Assembly: GCA_017504965.1 (NCBI GenBank)
Contig: JAFVQD010000016.1
Span: 26,266-90,265, forward strand
Origin: Bacteroidales bacterium
GTDB taxonomy: Bacteria > Bacteroidota > Bacteroidia > Bacteroidales > UBA932
Length of the DNA stretch: 64,000 bases
Reading direction: 5' to 3'
Part shown: in pieces, positions 53,091 to 62,620 of the stretch
How the letters are laid out: each line of letters opens with the position of its first letter
How positions within the stretch are numbered: position 1 is the first letter of the stretch
Program-made: the position numbers and the translations under genes
The notes under the pieces: generated by a model
Seen by the model: the letters and a program-made list of their open reading frames with translations, nothing else
The model's database searches: none
Told to the model about the DNA's origin: nothing

Positions 53091-54236
53091 ATGAAAAAAA
53101 TAATGCTAGTCTTCGGCACAAGACCAGAAGCGATCAAAATGTGCCCGCTTGTGAAGGAATTCAAGAAGCGAGCTGATGAATTTGAAACTATCGTATGTGT
53201 GACAGGTCAACATAGGGAGATGCTGGATCAAGTGCTCAAGATCTTTGAAGTTACTCCGGATATTGATCTTAATATTATGAAGCAAGGACAGGACTTGACG
53301 GACGTGACAGTACGTATCCTTAATGGTATGCGTGATGTGTTCAATGAGTGTCGCCCTGATGTTGTTTTGGTACATGGTGATACAACTACTTCAACTGCAG
53401 CTGCTCTTGCAGCTTTCTATGCACAGATTCCTGTAGGTCACGTTGAGGCAGGTCTTCGCACACACAATATCTATAGTCCATGGCCGGAGGAGATGAACCG
53501 TCAGGTGACAGGGCGTATTGCTACATACAACTTTTCTCCAACACCACTCTCAGAGAAAAACCTCATAGAGGAAAAGGCAGTGGGTAAGATTTATGTAACA
53601 GGTAACACCGTGATTGATGCCCTTCACTATGTAGTGAACAAGCTGAAGAGTGACGAGGCTATTGCTAAGGAGCAGGATGCTGTTCTTTTGAGTGCAGGTT
53701 ATGATGTTACTCGTTTGGAAGATGGAAAAAAACTTGTGCTTATCACTGGCCACAGACGTGAGAACTTTGGTGATGGCTTTATTCGTATGGTGACTGCTAT
53801 GAAGGATCTTTCAGAAAAATATCCTGATGTTGACTTCGTTTACCCAATGCACTTGAACCCCAATGTACGTAAGCCTATTCACGAAGTATTTGGTAAAGAT
53901 CTTACTCGTCCTAACTTCTTCTTTATTGAGCCGCTCCAGTATCTTGAGTTCGTTCATTTGATGTCTAAGGCTACTATCGTTCTCACTGACTCAGGAGGAA
54001 TCCAGGAAGAGGCTCCGGGTCTTGGTAAACCAGTTCTAGTGATGCGTGATACGACTGAGCGTCCAGAGGCTTTGGAAAGTGGTACTGTACACCTTGTGGG
54101 TACTGACTATGATAAGATTGTGAATGAGGTGAGTACACTCCTTGAGGATGCTGAGGCTTATACTAAGATGTCTCAGGCAGTTAATCCTTATGGTGATGGT
54201 TTGGCCTGCGGTAGAATTGCGGATGCGTTGAAATAG
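53091..54236 (+). CDS. wecB: UDP-N-acetylglucosamine 2-epimerase (non-hydrolysing)
   Basis: It converts UDP-GlcNAc to UDP-ManNAc. The 381-residue GT-B-fold protein has all landmarks: LVFGTRPEAIKMCPLVKEF, HGDTTTSTAAALAAFYA, HVEAGLRTHNIYSPWPEEMN, TGHRRENFGDG and LTDSGGIQEEAPGLGKPVLV. Length is normal. A UDP-sugar dehydrogenase-like gene follows, as wecC does in other loci. Confidence 0.95.
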   Translation: MKKIMLVFGTRPEAIKMCPLVKEFKKRADEFETIVCVTGQHREMLDQVLKIFEVTPDIDLNIMKQGQDLTDVTVRILNGMRDVFNECRPDVVLVHGDTTTSTAAALAAFYAQIPVGHVEAGLRTHNIYSPWPEEMNRQVTGRIATYNFSPTPLSEKNLIEEKAVGKIYVTGNTVIDALHYVVNKLKSDEAIAKEQDAVLLSAGYDVTRLEDGKKLVLITGHRRENFGDGFIRMVTAMKDLSEKYPDVDFVYPMHLNPNVRKPIHEVFGKDLTRPNFFFIEPLQYLEFVHLMSKATIVLTDSGGIQEEAPGLGKPVLVMRDTTERPEALESGTVHLVGTDYDKIVNEVSTLLEDAEAYTKMSQAVNPYGDGLACGRIADALK

Positions 54237-54267
54237 GTGTTTATATATATAATGTACTTAATAAATA

Positions 54268-54286
54268 AATTAATTAATTAATTAAT
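54268..54286. repeat. tetranucleotide AATT tract before the dehydrogenase-like gene
   Basis: Four and three-quarter AATT units end 5 bases before the ATG at 54292. A change in unit number would move the start codon relative to any upstream signal. The tract could equally be plain AT-rich intergenic sequence. Confidence 0.5.
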
Positions 54287-54291
54287 ATACA

Positions 54292-55047
54292 ATGATTAAC
54301 GTTGGAATTATTGGATGTGGCTTCGTTGGCGGAGCGCTCAAAGATTGGTTAGAGCATCATAATCCAGAGTGTAAATTATTTATCAGTGATCCTGCTAAAG
54401 GATACAATGATGATATGGACTCCATTGATATAGCTTTCTTGCAGATTCATGTCCCTACAGAGGATGATGGAACACAAGATCTTAGCCTAATGAAAGAACT
54501 AATTAATAAACTTCCTGATGTCCCTGTATTTGTGCGCACTACTATTCTCCCTGGTACTAGCGATATACTTTCTCGTGAAACAGGACATCAAGTATGTTAT
54601 ATGCCAGAGTTCCTTACTGAACGTACTCATATTGAAGATTTCAAGAAGCAGACCATGGTATTTACAGGTGCAATAGAACTACTTACTAAAATTTTTGTAG
54701 GTAAGAAATTTGCTGTTATGACACCACTGGAAGCAGAGCTCACTAAGTATATGCATAATGTTTTTGGAGCATATAAGGTGACTTATTTTAACGCTTGTCG
54801 TGAATATTGTGAGAAAATGGGAGCAGACTGGAGAACAGTTCATACTGGTTGTCTTCTCTCTGGTTATATTAATGACACACATACTTATGTCCCAGGCCCG
54901 GATGGAATGTATGGCTATGGCGGAAAGTGTTTTCCTAAGGATGTAAATGCGTTTGCAAAGATGACTGAAGGGACTTCTCTTGGAACCCTTCTGGCACCAC
55001 TTCATGATCTTAACGTCCATTTTCGTGGATTTGAAGAAAAAATTTGA
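54292..55047 (+). CDS. short UDP-sugar dehydrogenase-like protein
   Basis: A 251-residue member of the UDP-glucose/GDP-mannose dehydrogenase superfamily. It keeps the Rossmann start MINVGIIGCGFVGGALKDWL, the VRTTILPGTSD and PEFLTERTHIEDF blocks, and the catalytic Cys213 in GYGGKCFPKDVNAF. The C-terminal UDP-binding domain (about 130 residues) is missing and the protein ends cleanly at EEKI with no sign of a frameshift. Next to wecB one would expect a UDP-ManNAc dehydrogenase, but the substrate is uncertain. Confidence 0.75.
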   Translation: MINVGIIGCGFVGGALKDWLEHHNPECKLFISDPAKGYNDDMDSIDIAFLQIHVPTEDDGTQDLSLMKELINKLPDVPVFVRTTILPGTSDILSRETGHQVCYMPEFLTERTHIEDFKKQTMVFTGAIELLTKIFVGKKFAVMTPLEAELTKYMHNVFGAYKVTYFNACREYCEKMGADWRTVHTGCLLSGYINDTHTYVPGPDGMYGYGGKCFPKDVNAFAKMTEGTSLGTLLAPLHDLNVHFRGFEEKI

Positions 55048-55227
55048 TTGTTACTTATCAGATGTGTATGAAATATAATTGTTGTATTTTTTATAGGAAT
55101 TATTCCTTATCTATCTAAAAAATGTATATTACTCATTGAAAATGATATATATATTGCAAGATTTAGTAGCTTATAGTGGCTTATAGAGAGGTTCTCTTAT
55201 CTCTTTAAATTGTGATGATTAAAATAA

Positions 55228-56691
55228 ATGGCAGAAGACGATTCACTTAAAAATAAAACAGTTAGCGGCATGGGATGGAGTGCCTTAGAAAATGTGACTA
55301 GATTGGGGGTAACTTTTGTGGTCAGCATTATTCTTGCACGATTGCTCTCGCCAGAAGAATATGGAATGATAGGTATACTAACTATCTTTATTTCTATTTT
55401 CAATGCAATAGTGGATAGTGGTTTTACGAATGCACTTATTCGTAAGCAGAATGCTACTGATACTGATTATAGTACAGTATTTTACACAAACTTTGTATTG
55501 TCTGTTATGCTGGCAGCTGTTTTATTCTTTTGTGCAAAGTCTATTTCAGTTTTCTTTGAACGTCCGGAATTGGAGTTGCTAACTAAGGTGATGTCCAGTG
55601 TAGTGATTATTAATGCACTTTCTATCGTTCAGAGAGTAAGAACAACTAAAGCGATTAACTTTAAGACTCAAACAAAGATTACCTTTATATCTTCTATAGG
55701 TAGTGGTGTTATTGGTATAACTATGGCCTATATGGGATATGGGGTTTGGTCTTTAGTTGGTCAGCAGATTTCAAATCAGCTACTCACAACACTGTTCTTT
55801 TGGGTTTATAACAAATGGGTACCAAAGTTTATTTTCAGTTGGGCTTCATTCAAAGAAATGTGGTCTTTTGGATCAAAGTTATTAGTAAGTAGTCTGATTG
55901 CTACGGCTTGGAATGAAATATACCAAGTAGTTATTGGTAAATGTTATAGTCCTGCTACACTTGGGTTGTATACACGTGCTAAGCAATTTGCGGACCTTTG
56001 CTCATCCAATCTAACAACAGTTGTTCAAAGAGTGAGTTATCCTGTTTTAAGTAGTATTCAAGATGATAGAGCAAGACTAAAGGGTGCATATCAAAGAGTT
56101 ATTAAGACGACCATGCTTCTTACATTTGTGCTTATGTTGGGTATGTCGTCTTGTGCAGAATCAATTATTTTTATTTTATTAGGAGAACAGTGGCTTGAAT
56201 GTGTTCCGATGCTTCAGATAATCTGCATTTATGGAATGCTATATCCATTACATGCATTAAATCTGAATATGCTTGAAGTTCAAGGAAGAAGTGATTTGTT
56301 TCTAAAACTAGAAATTATAAAGAAGATTATTGCTGTTGGCCCACTTCTCCTTGGTATCTTCGTAGATATAAACTGGATGCTTTGGGGTAGTGTTGTAACA
56401 GGCTTATTTGCATATTATCTCAATGCCTATTACTCTGGTCCTTTCTTAAACTACAGCATCAAAGAGCAGGTAAAAGACATTCTTCCAAGTTTTGGAGTAT
56501 CTGTGGCAATGGCAGTTCCTATTTATGTAATGAGTTTCATCCCATTGAATTCTTTTATCTTGCTACCACTGCAGATAGTGGCAGGAGCAAGCATAACAAT
56601 TTCAATCTGTGAGGCCACAAAACTTCCAGAATACATAGAACTGAAAGGCATTGCCATGCCTATCATCAATAAGGTAATAAGAAGAAAATAA
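55228..56691 (+). CDS. oligosaccharide flippase (Wzx/MOP family)
   Basis: A 487-residue polytopic membrane protein of the polysaccharide transport family that moves lipid-linked repeat units across the inner membrane. The start KNKTVSGMGWSALENVTRLG followed by SIILARLLSPEEYGMIGILT is characteristic of the WzxC/RfbX-type exporters; about 12-14 helices follow. It is preceded by 180 bases of AT-rich sequence with no feature recognised. The glycan exported is presumably the one made by this locus. Confidence 0.87.
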   Translation: MAEDDSLKNKTVSGMGWSALENVTRLGVTFVVSIILARLLSPEEYGMIGILTIFISIFNAIVDSGFTNALIRKQNATDTDYSTVFYTNFVLSVMLAAVLFFCAKSISVFFERPELELLTKVMSSVVIINALSIVQRVRTTKAINFKTQTKITFISSIGSGVIGITMAYMGYGVWSLVGQQISNQLLTTLFFWVYNKWVPKFIFSWASFKEMWSFGSKLLVSSLIATAWNEIYQVVIGKCYSPATLGLYTRAKQFADLCSSNLTTVVQRVSYPVLSSIQDDRARLKGAYQRVIKTTMLLTFVLMLGMSSCAESIIFILLGEQWLECVPMLQIICIYGMLYPLHALNLNMLEVQGRSDLFLKLEIIKKIIAVGPLLLGIFVDINWMLWGSVVTGLFAYYLNAYYSGPFLNYSIKEQVKDILPSFGVSVAMAVPIYVMSFIPLNSFILLPLQIVAGASITISICEATKLPEYIELKGIAMPIINKVIRRK

Positions 56692-56699
56692 CATAATTT

Positions 56700-57896
56700 A
56701 TGGACAACAAACAAATTACAGTAACTAGTCCGTTACTTCCCAATTTGGATGAATTCCACGAATTCTTGAAAGAGATATGGGACTCCAAGTGGATTACCAA
56801 CAATGGATCATTCCATCGTCAGTTAGAGACAGCACTTGCAGAGTATCTAAAAGTGCCATTCGTCTCGTTATTTACTAATGGTACACTTCCGCTTCTTACA
56901 GCCCTTCAGGCATTGAGAATTACAGGTGAAGTGATTACTACACCATACTCTTTTGTTGCAACCACTCACTCTATCTGGTGGAATGGTTGTAAACCTGTCT
57001 TTGTAGATATAGATCCAAAGACAGGTAACATGGATCCTGATAAGATTGAGTCTGCTATTACTCCTCGTACCTCCGCTATTATGCCGGTTCACTGTTATGG
57101 CAAGCCTTGTGATGTTCGCAGAATCAAGGAGATTTCAGACAAGTACGGCTTGAAGGTGATTTATGATGCAGCACATGCCTTTGCATTGGAGATTCCTAAG
57201 AATGAGGCTGACTATAAGGTTGCGTTCGATGAGGCAAACAATGTGTTTAATCCTTCAAAAGCATCAAAGAAGGTAGAGGTTGAAACTGAATCTATCCTCA
57301 AATGGGGGGATATGTCTACCTTAAGTTTTCATGCAACTAAGGTGTACAACACCATCGAGGGTGGTGCTATGATTATGCATGATGCTGAGACCAAGAAACG
57401 TATCGACTATCTGAAAAACTTCGGTTTTGCAGATGAGGTTACTGTAGTTGGCCCTGGTATCAATTCTAAAGTAGACGAAATGCGTGCTGCCTACGGTCTC
57501 CTAAACTTGAAGCAGGTCGACTCTGCTATAGAGGCTCGTAAGAATACTGCTACTGTTTATCGTGATGCATTGAGAGGTATTGATGGTTTGACCTTCTACG
57601 AAGATATGCCAGGAGTAAAGCACAACTATTCTTATTTCCCATTGTTCATTGATGCTGAGAAATACGGAATGACTCGTGACGAGCTGTATTACAAGATGAA
57701 GGAAGCCAATGTACTTGGCAGACGTTATTTCTACCCATTGATTTCTGAGTTCTCTACTTATAGAGGATTGGAGTCTGCACGCAGAGAGAATCTTTCTAAT
57801 GCTCATAAGATGGCAGATACAGTAATTTGCTTGCCTATGCACCATGAGTTGAGTGAGGGAGATATGGAAAGAATACTTAAACTGATTGTAAAGTAA
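56700..57896 (+). CDS. DegT/DnrJ/EryC1 family sugar aminotransferase
   Basis: A PLP-dependent aminotransferase acting on nucleotide-linked keto-sugars. The 398-residue protein has the FTNGTLPLLTALQAL and ITTPYSFVATTHSIWWNGC blocks, VIYDAAHAFAL, and the PLP Lys214 in STLSFHATKVYNTIEGGAM. It carries a longer than usual loop just before the Lys strand (about residues 160-205). With rfbA and rfbB copy 2 in the locus, dTDP-4-keto-6-deoxyglucose is a plausible substrate (VioA/QdtB-like), which is inference. Confidence 0.88.
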   Translation: MDNKQITVTSPLLPNLDEFHEFLKEIWDSKWITNNGSFHRQLETALAEYLKVPFVSLFTNGTLPLLTALQALRITGEVITTPYSFVATTHSIWWNGCKPVFVDIDPKTGNMDPDKIESAITPRTSAIMPVHCYGKPCDVRRIKEISDKYGLKVIYDAAHAFALEIPKNEADYKVAFDEANNVFNPSKASKKVEVETESILKWGDMSTLSFHATKVYNTIEGGAMIMHDAETKKRIDYLKNFGFADEVTVVGPGINSKVDEMRAAYGLLNLKQVDSAIEARKNTATVYRDALRGIDGLTFYEDMPGVKHNYSYFPLFIDAEKYGMTRDELYYKMKEANVLGRRYFYPLISEFSTYRGLESARRENLSNAHKMADTVICLPMHHELSEGDMERILKLIVK

Positions 57897-57900
57897 GGAT

Positions 57901-59106
57901 ATGAAGCAAAAGAAATTGATGCTTTTGGGAGGTATCCGTTACCTTCTTCCTGTGATAAAAGCAGCTCATGAACAGGGATATTATGTAATTACCGCAGACT
58001 ATCTACCAGATAATATAGCACATCAGTATTCGGATGAGTATGTCAATGTAAGTATCATTGACAAGGAGGCAGTTCTTAAAGTTGCCCGTGAGAAGGATAT
58101 AGATGGTATCATGTCCTTTGGTGTGGATCCAGGTGTGATTGCCGCATCTTATGTGCAGAATCAGATGGGATTGCCATCGTTTGGCCCATTTGAGTCAGTG
58201 GATATTCTTCAGCATAAGGATAAGTTCCGTGCCTTTTTGGCAGAAAACGGATTCAATGTGCCTTGGGCATTCGGTTTCTCTTCTGAGACTGAAGCTTGGG
58301 AATCACGTGACAAGTTCACATATCCTTTGATTGTAAAACCAACAGATTCTGCAGGTAGTAAGGGATGTACTCGCGTTGATTGTGAAGAAGAGTTGATGAC
58401 TGCCATTCAGTATGCTTTCAAATATACAATCAGTGGCCACATCATTATTGAGGAGTTTTTGGAGAAGAAAGGCTGTTCGTCGGATACTGATAGCTATGCA
58501 CAGGATGGACAGTTGAAGTTTGTTAGCTTCTCTGCTCAGCGTTTTGATGCTAATGCAGTGAATCCGTATACTCCATCTGCATACTCATGGCCATCTACTT
58601 TTACTAAGGAAGAAGAGGAGTATTTAACACGCGAAATACAGCGATTAATCACGCTTCTTGGAATGAAGACTTCTGTATTCAATATTGAGGTGCGTGTGGC
58701 TACCAACGATAAGCCTTACATTATGGAACTTACTCCGAGAGGTGGTGGTAACCGTCTTTGCGAGATGCTTCGTTATGCAACAGGAGTAGATATGATTACA
58801 GCTATTACACGTGCCATGGTTGGTGATGAACCTGATGTTATTGAACAAAAGCCATACAACGGTAATTGGGCAGAAATCATCCTTCATGCAGATAACGATG
58901 GCGAGTTTGTAGAACTTCAGATTGATCCATCGCTTCCTGCAGAAGTTGTAGAAGAAGATTTATGGGTTAACCCAGGTGACTTTGTTCACGGCTTTGAGGC
59001 TGCAAACGATGCTATCGGTACTTTGGTTCTGAGATTTGAGAATGCAGAGGATTTGGAGAAAGCAATAACTAATCAGGGAGAATGGTTGAAGGTTGTGACC
59101 AAATAA
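57901..59106 (+). CDS. ATP-grasp domain protein
   Basis: A 401-residue ATP-grasp ligase with the three-domain pattern of biotin carboxylase or PurK relatives. The N-terminal pre-ATP-grasp fold is KKLMLLGGIRYLLPVIKAAH. ATP-binding blocks include YPLIVKPTDSAGSKGCTRVD, ISGHIIIEEFLEKKGCSSDT and FNIEVRVATNDKPYIMELTP followed by RGGGNRLCEM. It should join a carboxylate to an amine, perhaps attaching an amino acid to an amino sugar. It lies 4 bases after the aminotransferase gene and overlaps the next gene by 25. Confidence 0.85.
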   Translation: MKQKKLMLLGGIRYLLPVIKAAHEQGYYVITADYLPDNIAHQYSDEYVNVSIIDKEAVLKVAREKDIDGIMSFGVDPGVIAASYVQNQMGLPSFGPFESVDILQHKDKFRAFLAENGFNVPWAFGFSSETEAWESRDKFTYPLIVKPTDSAGSKGCTRVDCEEELMTAIQYAFKYTISGHIIIEEFLEKKGCSSDTDSYAQDGQLKFVSFSAQRFDANAVNPYTPSAYSWPSTFTKEEEEYLTREIQRLITLLGMKTSVFNIEVRVATNDKPYIMELTPRGGGNRLCEMLRYATGVDMITAITRAMVGDEPDVIEQKPYNGNWAEIILHADNDGEFVELQIDPSLPAEVVEEDLWVNPGDFVHGFEAANDAIGTLVLRFENAEDLEKAITNQGEWLKVVTK

Positions 59107-60065
59107 AGGCGATTGGTGGCTATTTTGAATTAGCTGATAAGGATTGTGAGTTTGCAGGAATGCCAGTTGATGGAGTGGCTCTCAATACTTGTCGCAATGC
59201 CTTAGAATATATAATCCTTCAGTTGCTTGATGCAAAACGCATCTTCGTTCCGTACTATACTTGTGAGGCTGTTATTGAACCTCTGAAGCGATTGCAAATC
59301 GAATATCAGTTTTACCACATAAATGAGCAATTGGAGATTGCTGAGGAACTAAAATTAGAAGAGGGAGATTATTTAATAGCCAACAATTATTTCGGAATCA
59401 AGGATGCATATATTGAATGGCTGGCAGGGAAGTATGGAGACAGGTTAATTGTAGATAATGCTCAAGCTCTTTTTGCTCCAGTACTTCCAAACATCAAAGC
59501 AGCATATAGTACACGCAAGTATGTCGGTGTTGCAGATGGCGGATTTGCTGTAGGAGTGCCTGCTGTCGGTATTATTGATTACGAAGAGGATAATTCATCA
59601 GAACATGATTCTCACCTTTACATAAGAAAAGAGAGAGGAGCAGAGGCCGGTTTTAAAGATTATCAAGCCAATGAGTGCAAACTAGATGATCAACTTATTC
59701 GAAAAATGTCTCCTCAGACAAAGACGATATTATCTCAGATAGATTATAATTCTGTAATTAAGAAGAGAAGACAGAATTATGAATATTTGAATAATGCTCT
59801 TGGAGAAAAGAATTTCCTACAACTGCCATTAATGGACTCCTTTACTTGTCCTATGATTTATCCATTCATAACAGATGATGAATCTTTAAGAGACCGACTA
59901 ATCCAGAATAAGGTTTTTGTGGCTCGTTACTGGCCGAATGTGTTAGAGTGGTGTGATGAAGATGAATTAGAGTATAAATTGGCAGCACAGATTATACCTC
60001 TTCCTGTCGATCAAAGATATGGTGAGGTTGATATGATGAAAATAATTGAATTAATATCAAAGTAG
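59082..60065 (+). CDS. PLP-dependent aminotransferase-fold protein
   Basis: A 327-residue protein resembling the DegT superfamily in its large domain: LNTCRNALEYIILQL, RIFVPYYTCEAVIEPLKRL, RLIVDNAQALFAP, and YSTRKYVGVADGGFAVGVP where the Lys is in the PLP position. It is shorter than the usual 370-400 residues and divergent, so it may not be a classical aminotransferase. It starts within the end of the ATP-grasp gene (25-base overlap), suggesting coordinated translation. Confidence 0.65.
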   Translation: MVEGCDQIKAIGGYFELADKDCEFAGMPVDGVALNTCRNALEYIILQLLDAKRIFVPYYTCEAVIEPLKRLQIEYQFYHINEQLEIAEELKLEEGDYLIANNYFGIKDAYIEWLAGKYGDRLIVDNAQALFAPVLPNIKAAYSTRKYVGVADGGFAVGVPAVGIIDYEEDNSSEHDSHLYIRKERGAEAGFKDYQANECKLDDQLIRKMSPQTKTILSQIDYNSVIKKRRQNYEYLNNALGEKNFLQLPLMDSFTCPMIYPFITDDESLRDRLIQNKVFVARYWPNVLEWCDEDELEYKLAAQIIPLPVDQRYGEVDMMKIIELISK

Positions 60066-60074
60066 AATTGTCAT

Positions 60075-60632
60075 ATGAATATTAAAGGAAAAATTGTAAC
60101 CCTAAGGGCAATCGAAGAATGCGATTTGGAAATGATTCGTGAAATGTTTAACAATTGCGAATTAGAAAATTTGGTAATAGGATGGGCATTCCCTGTTTCA
60201 TCTATGGCACAGAAGCAGTGGTGGCATAACAATTACGCCGATCAGAAAAACCATAGGTTTGTTATTGAAACAGAAGTAGATGGGGCTGTGGGCATTGCTA
60301 CTCTTACAGGTATTGATTGGAAAAATAGAGTTGCAGAACATGGAATAAAGTTGTCTAAGATGCAAAATCGTACTAAGGGTATAGGTACTGATACAGTTAT
60401 GGCTATAATGAGATATGCTTTTGATGAGCTGCAACTTCATCGCTTAGAAGGTAGTTGGTTTGAATTTAATGCACCTTCAATAGGGTTGTATAAAAAGTGC
60501 GGATGGAGAGAAGAAGGAGTTAAACGTTCTTGTATTTATAAGAATGGAGAATATCGTGATTTGGTAATTTCTGGAATATTGGAAAGTGAGTATCGTGAGC
60601 TTGTTGCTAATAATCATTACTGGGATATGTAG
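60075..60632 (+). CDS. GNAT family N-acetyltransferase
   Basis: A 185-residue RimJ/RimL-type acetyltransferase with GKIVTLRAIEECDLEMIREM at the N-terminus, the acetyl-CoA pocket KMQNRTKGIGTDTVMAIMRY (R/Q-x-x-G-x-G/A), and RLEGSWFEFNAPSIGLYKKC with GWREEGVKR as the C-terminal signature. In this locus it may acetylate the amino sugar made upstream. It starts 9 bases after the preceding gene. Confidence 0.85.
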   Translation: MNIKGKIVTLRAIEECDLEMIREMFNNCELENLVIGWAFPVSSMAQKQWWHNNYADQKNHRFVIETEVDGAVGIATLTGIDWKNRVAEHGIKLSKMQNRTKGIGTDTVMAIMRYAFDELQLHRLEGSWFEFNAPSIGLYKKCGWREEGVKRSCIYKNGEYRDLVISGILESEYRELVANNHYWDM

Positions 60633-60781
60633 TAATTTATAGGACCATATATATGAACATTTTAACCGTCCAGTAGTTGCAGCAAATCGTACAATGTATA
60701 CCAATGTTTCTATCGTCTTTGCGTCTTTTAGTAATAAAAGTTGTAAATAGTAAACCAAGGTATTGAAAAATCAGATCAATA

Positions 60782-61381
60782 GTGGAAACAACTAATTCTA
60801 GGCTGAGATTTATAGGTTTATGGGTATTTTCAAATTTAAAAAGGAAATACAAACTATTAGAAATTTCAAGCCGTTGTGCTGGAACTATGTGTTTAACAAG
60901 AGCAAAAGGGGTTAATTTACCATTACTGTCTGCATATGTTGCTATGGGGTATGACATAAGTGTTATACCCAACAATTACAATGTAGAGATGGATAGGACA
61001 TTAATATCTAGATATGAGATCGATTATAATTATGAAACGGTTTACTTTGATTTTGATGATACACTAATCATTGATAATAAAGTGAATCTGAAAGCTATAT
61101 GGTTCTTATATCAATGTTTAAATAGTGGTAAAAAGATTATTCTGCTCACTAAACATGATAAAGAGTTGTATAGGAGTATGGAGAAGTATAAGATCAATTC
61201 TAATATATTTTCTGAAATTATTCACATAGCTCCTACTGACTCAAAATCTTCTTATATAAGACCTCATAAAGCAATATTTATTGACAATGCTTATAATGAG
61301 CGAAAGGATGTTGAAAGCGTACACCACATTCCTGTATTTGATGTTGATAATATTGAAGTATTAATGGACTGGAGAAGTTAA
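60782..61381 (+). CDS. N-terminally truncated ATP-grasp/HAD fusion protein
   Basis: A 199-residue frame beginning with GTG. Residues 25-70 (LLEISSRCAGTMCLTRAKGV, NLPLLSAYVAMGYDI) look like the end of an ATP-grasp domain, and from about residue 85 there is a HAD phosphatase-like domain with the DxDxT nucleophile motif YFDFDDTLI, LLTKHDKEL and IFIDNAYNERKDVE. Fusions of this kind in polysaccharide loci are normally much longer. Upstream, 60633-60781 holds stops and no domain, so the 5' part has been lost. It may be non-functional. Confidence 0.5.
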   Translation: METTNSRLRFIGLWVFSNLKRKYKLLEISSRCAGTMCLTRAKGVNLPLLSAYVAMGYDISVIPNNYNVEMDRTLISRYEIDYNYETVYFDFDDTLIIDNKVNLKAIWFLYQCLNSGKKIILLTKHDKELYRSMEKYKINSNIFSEIIHIAPTDSKSSYIRPHKAIFIDNAYNERKDVESVHHIPVFDVDNIEVLMDWRS

Positions 61382-61533
61382 TATGACGAAGGATTAATAA
61401 GAACATTACTTTTCTATCTTATGGGTGGCCTATAACTATCTAGTCACCATAAGTTTAATTTTAAGCCTCACAGGAGGACTTCAATGTTGTGGTGCGATGC
61501 CATCGGCTTAAGTGAAATATAAATATACTTTGA

Positions 61534-62604
61534 ATGAATATAAAATATCCTTTTCCTCGGGAGGAATATAAAGTTTTGGTTAGATGTTTTACATATAACC
61601 AAAGTAAATACATTGAGGATGCTCTCAACGGTTTTGCTATGCAGCAAACAACCTTTCCCTTTGTATGTCTAGTAATGGATGACGCCAGTACAGATGGTGA
61701 GCAGCAGGTAATCAAGGCTTGGATGGAGCGTGAGTGTGACATGAACAAAGCTGAAACAGTTGACAGTCCTACATCTGTTATTACAATTGTACCTCACAAG
61801 ACGAATATATCTTGTACTTTTGCTTATTACTTTCTGAATCAGAATCTTTATCGAGAAGAAGAAAAGAAGATGAAGCATGTTTACCCTTGGCAAGAAAGAT
61901 GTCAGTATGAAGCTCTTTGTGAAGGTGATGATTATTGGATTGATCCTTTGAAACTCCAGAAGCAAGTTGATTTTATGGATGCAAATCCAAAATGTGTTTT
62001 ATGCCATACTGGATTTAAGATTTTTGAGGATTCAAAAAATGAGTTTATTGATTGTTCTGAAATTATTCGACGAAATACTAAATTATATGATAATAATAAA
62101 CAAATAATGGGGGATATTTTAGATGAAACACGATATAGAGTTCAAACTGTGACAACTTTAATTCGTTTGTCTATCTATCCAAAGGTAAGAGATATTTTAT
62201 GTCCTTATGAAGGTAAATTTCTTATGGGAGATACACAGATGTGGCTAGCATTATTGTCTTTGGGAGATATTTGTTTTATGCCAGAAATAACTTCGGTTTA
62301 TAGAGTTAATATAGGATCAGCATGTAACTCTAGTTTGATGAAGTATAGAGTACGATTTGACTTATCATGTGCTGAAATGAGGGTTTGCATGGCGGACTTA
62401 TTTGATCTAGATGAGAAACTAAAAAAAAGGTTACAAAATCAATATCAAAAAAAATTGAATCTTTATTTTCCCTATGAGCCAAATTACAAGGTATTTATTC
62501 CAATAAAGTTCAATAATGTTCTTGAATTGACACGATACCATTTCCTTAGACTTCCAGTTGTACGTAGTGTTTTACGCGATTATTATATTCGTAAAAGTAT
62601 GTAA
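61534..62604 (+). CDS. glycosyltransferase family 2 protein
   Basis: A 356-residue GT-A-fold glycosyltransferase. The N-terminal YKVLVRCFTYNQSKYIEDAL is the family start, VMDDASTDGEQ binds the nucleotide, and CEGDDYWIDPLKLQKQVDFM is the DxD-containing block. Residues 85-115 contain an insertion relative to a minimal GT2 domain. It probably adds a sugar to the repeat unit; donor and acceptor are unknown. The gap 61382-61533 holds no feature recognised. Confidence 0.87.
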   Translation: MNIKYPFPREEYKVLVRCFTYNQSKYIEDALNGFAMQQTTFPFVCLVMDDASTDGEQQVIKAWMERECDMNKAETVDSPTSVITIVPHKTNISCTFAYYFLNQNLYREEEKKMKHVYPWQERCQYEALCEGDDYWIDPLKLQKQVDFMDANPKCVLCHTGFKIFEDSKNEFIDCSEIIRRNTKLYDNNKQIMGDILDETRYRVQTVTTLIRLSIYPKVRDILCPYEGKFLMGDTQMWLALLSLGDICFMPEITSVYRVNIGSACNSSLMKYRVRFDLSCAEMRVCMADLFDLDEKLKKRLQNQYQKKLNLYFPYEPNYKVFIPIKFNNVLELTRYHFLRLPVVRSVLRDYYIRKSM

Positions 62605-62620
62605 AAATATATTAGACATT

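Noticed and set aside
60637..60975. Minus-strand 112-codon frame
   Set aside because: Shadow of the truncated ATP-grasp/HAD region; composition and position do not support a gene.
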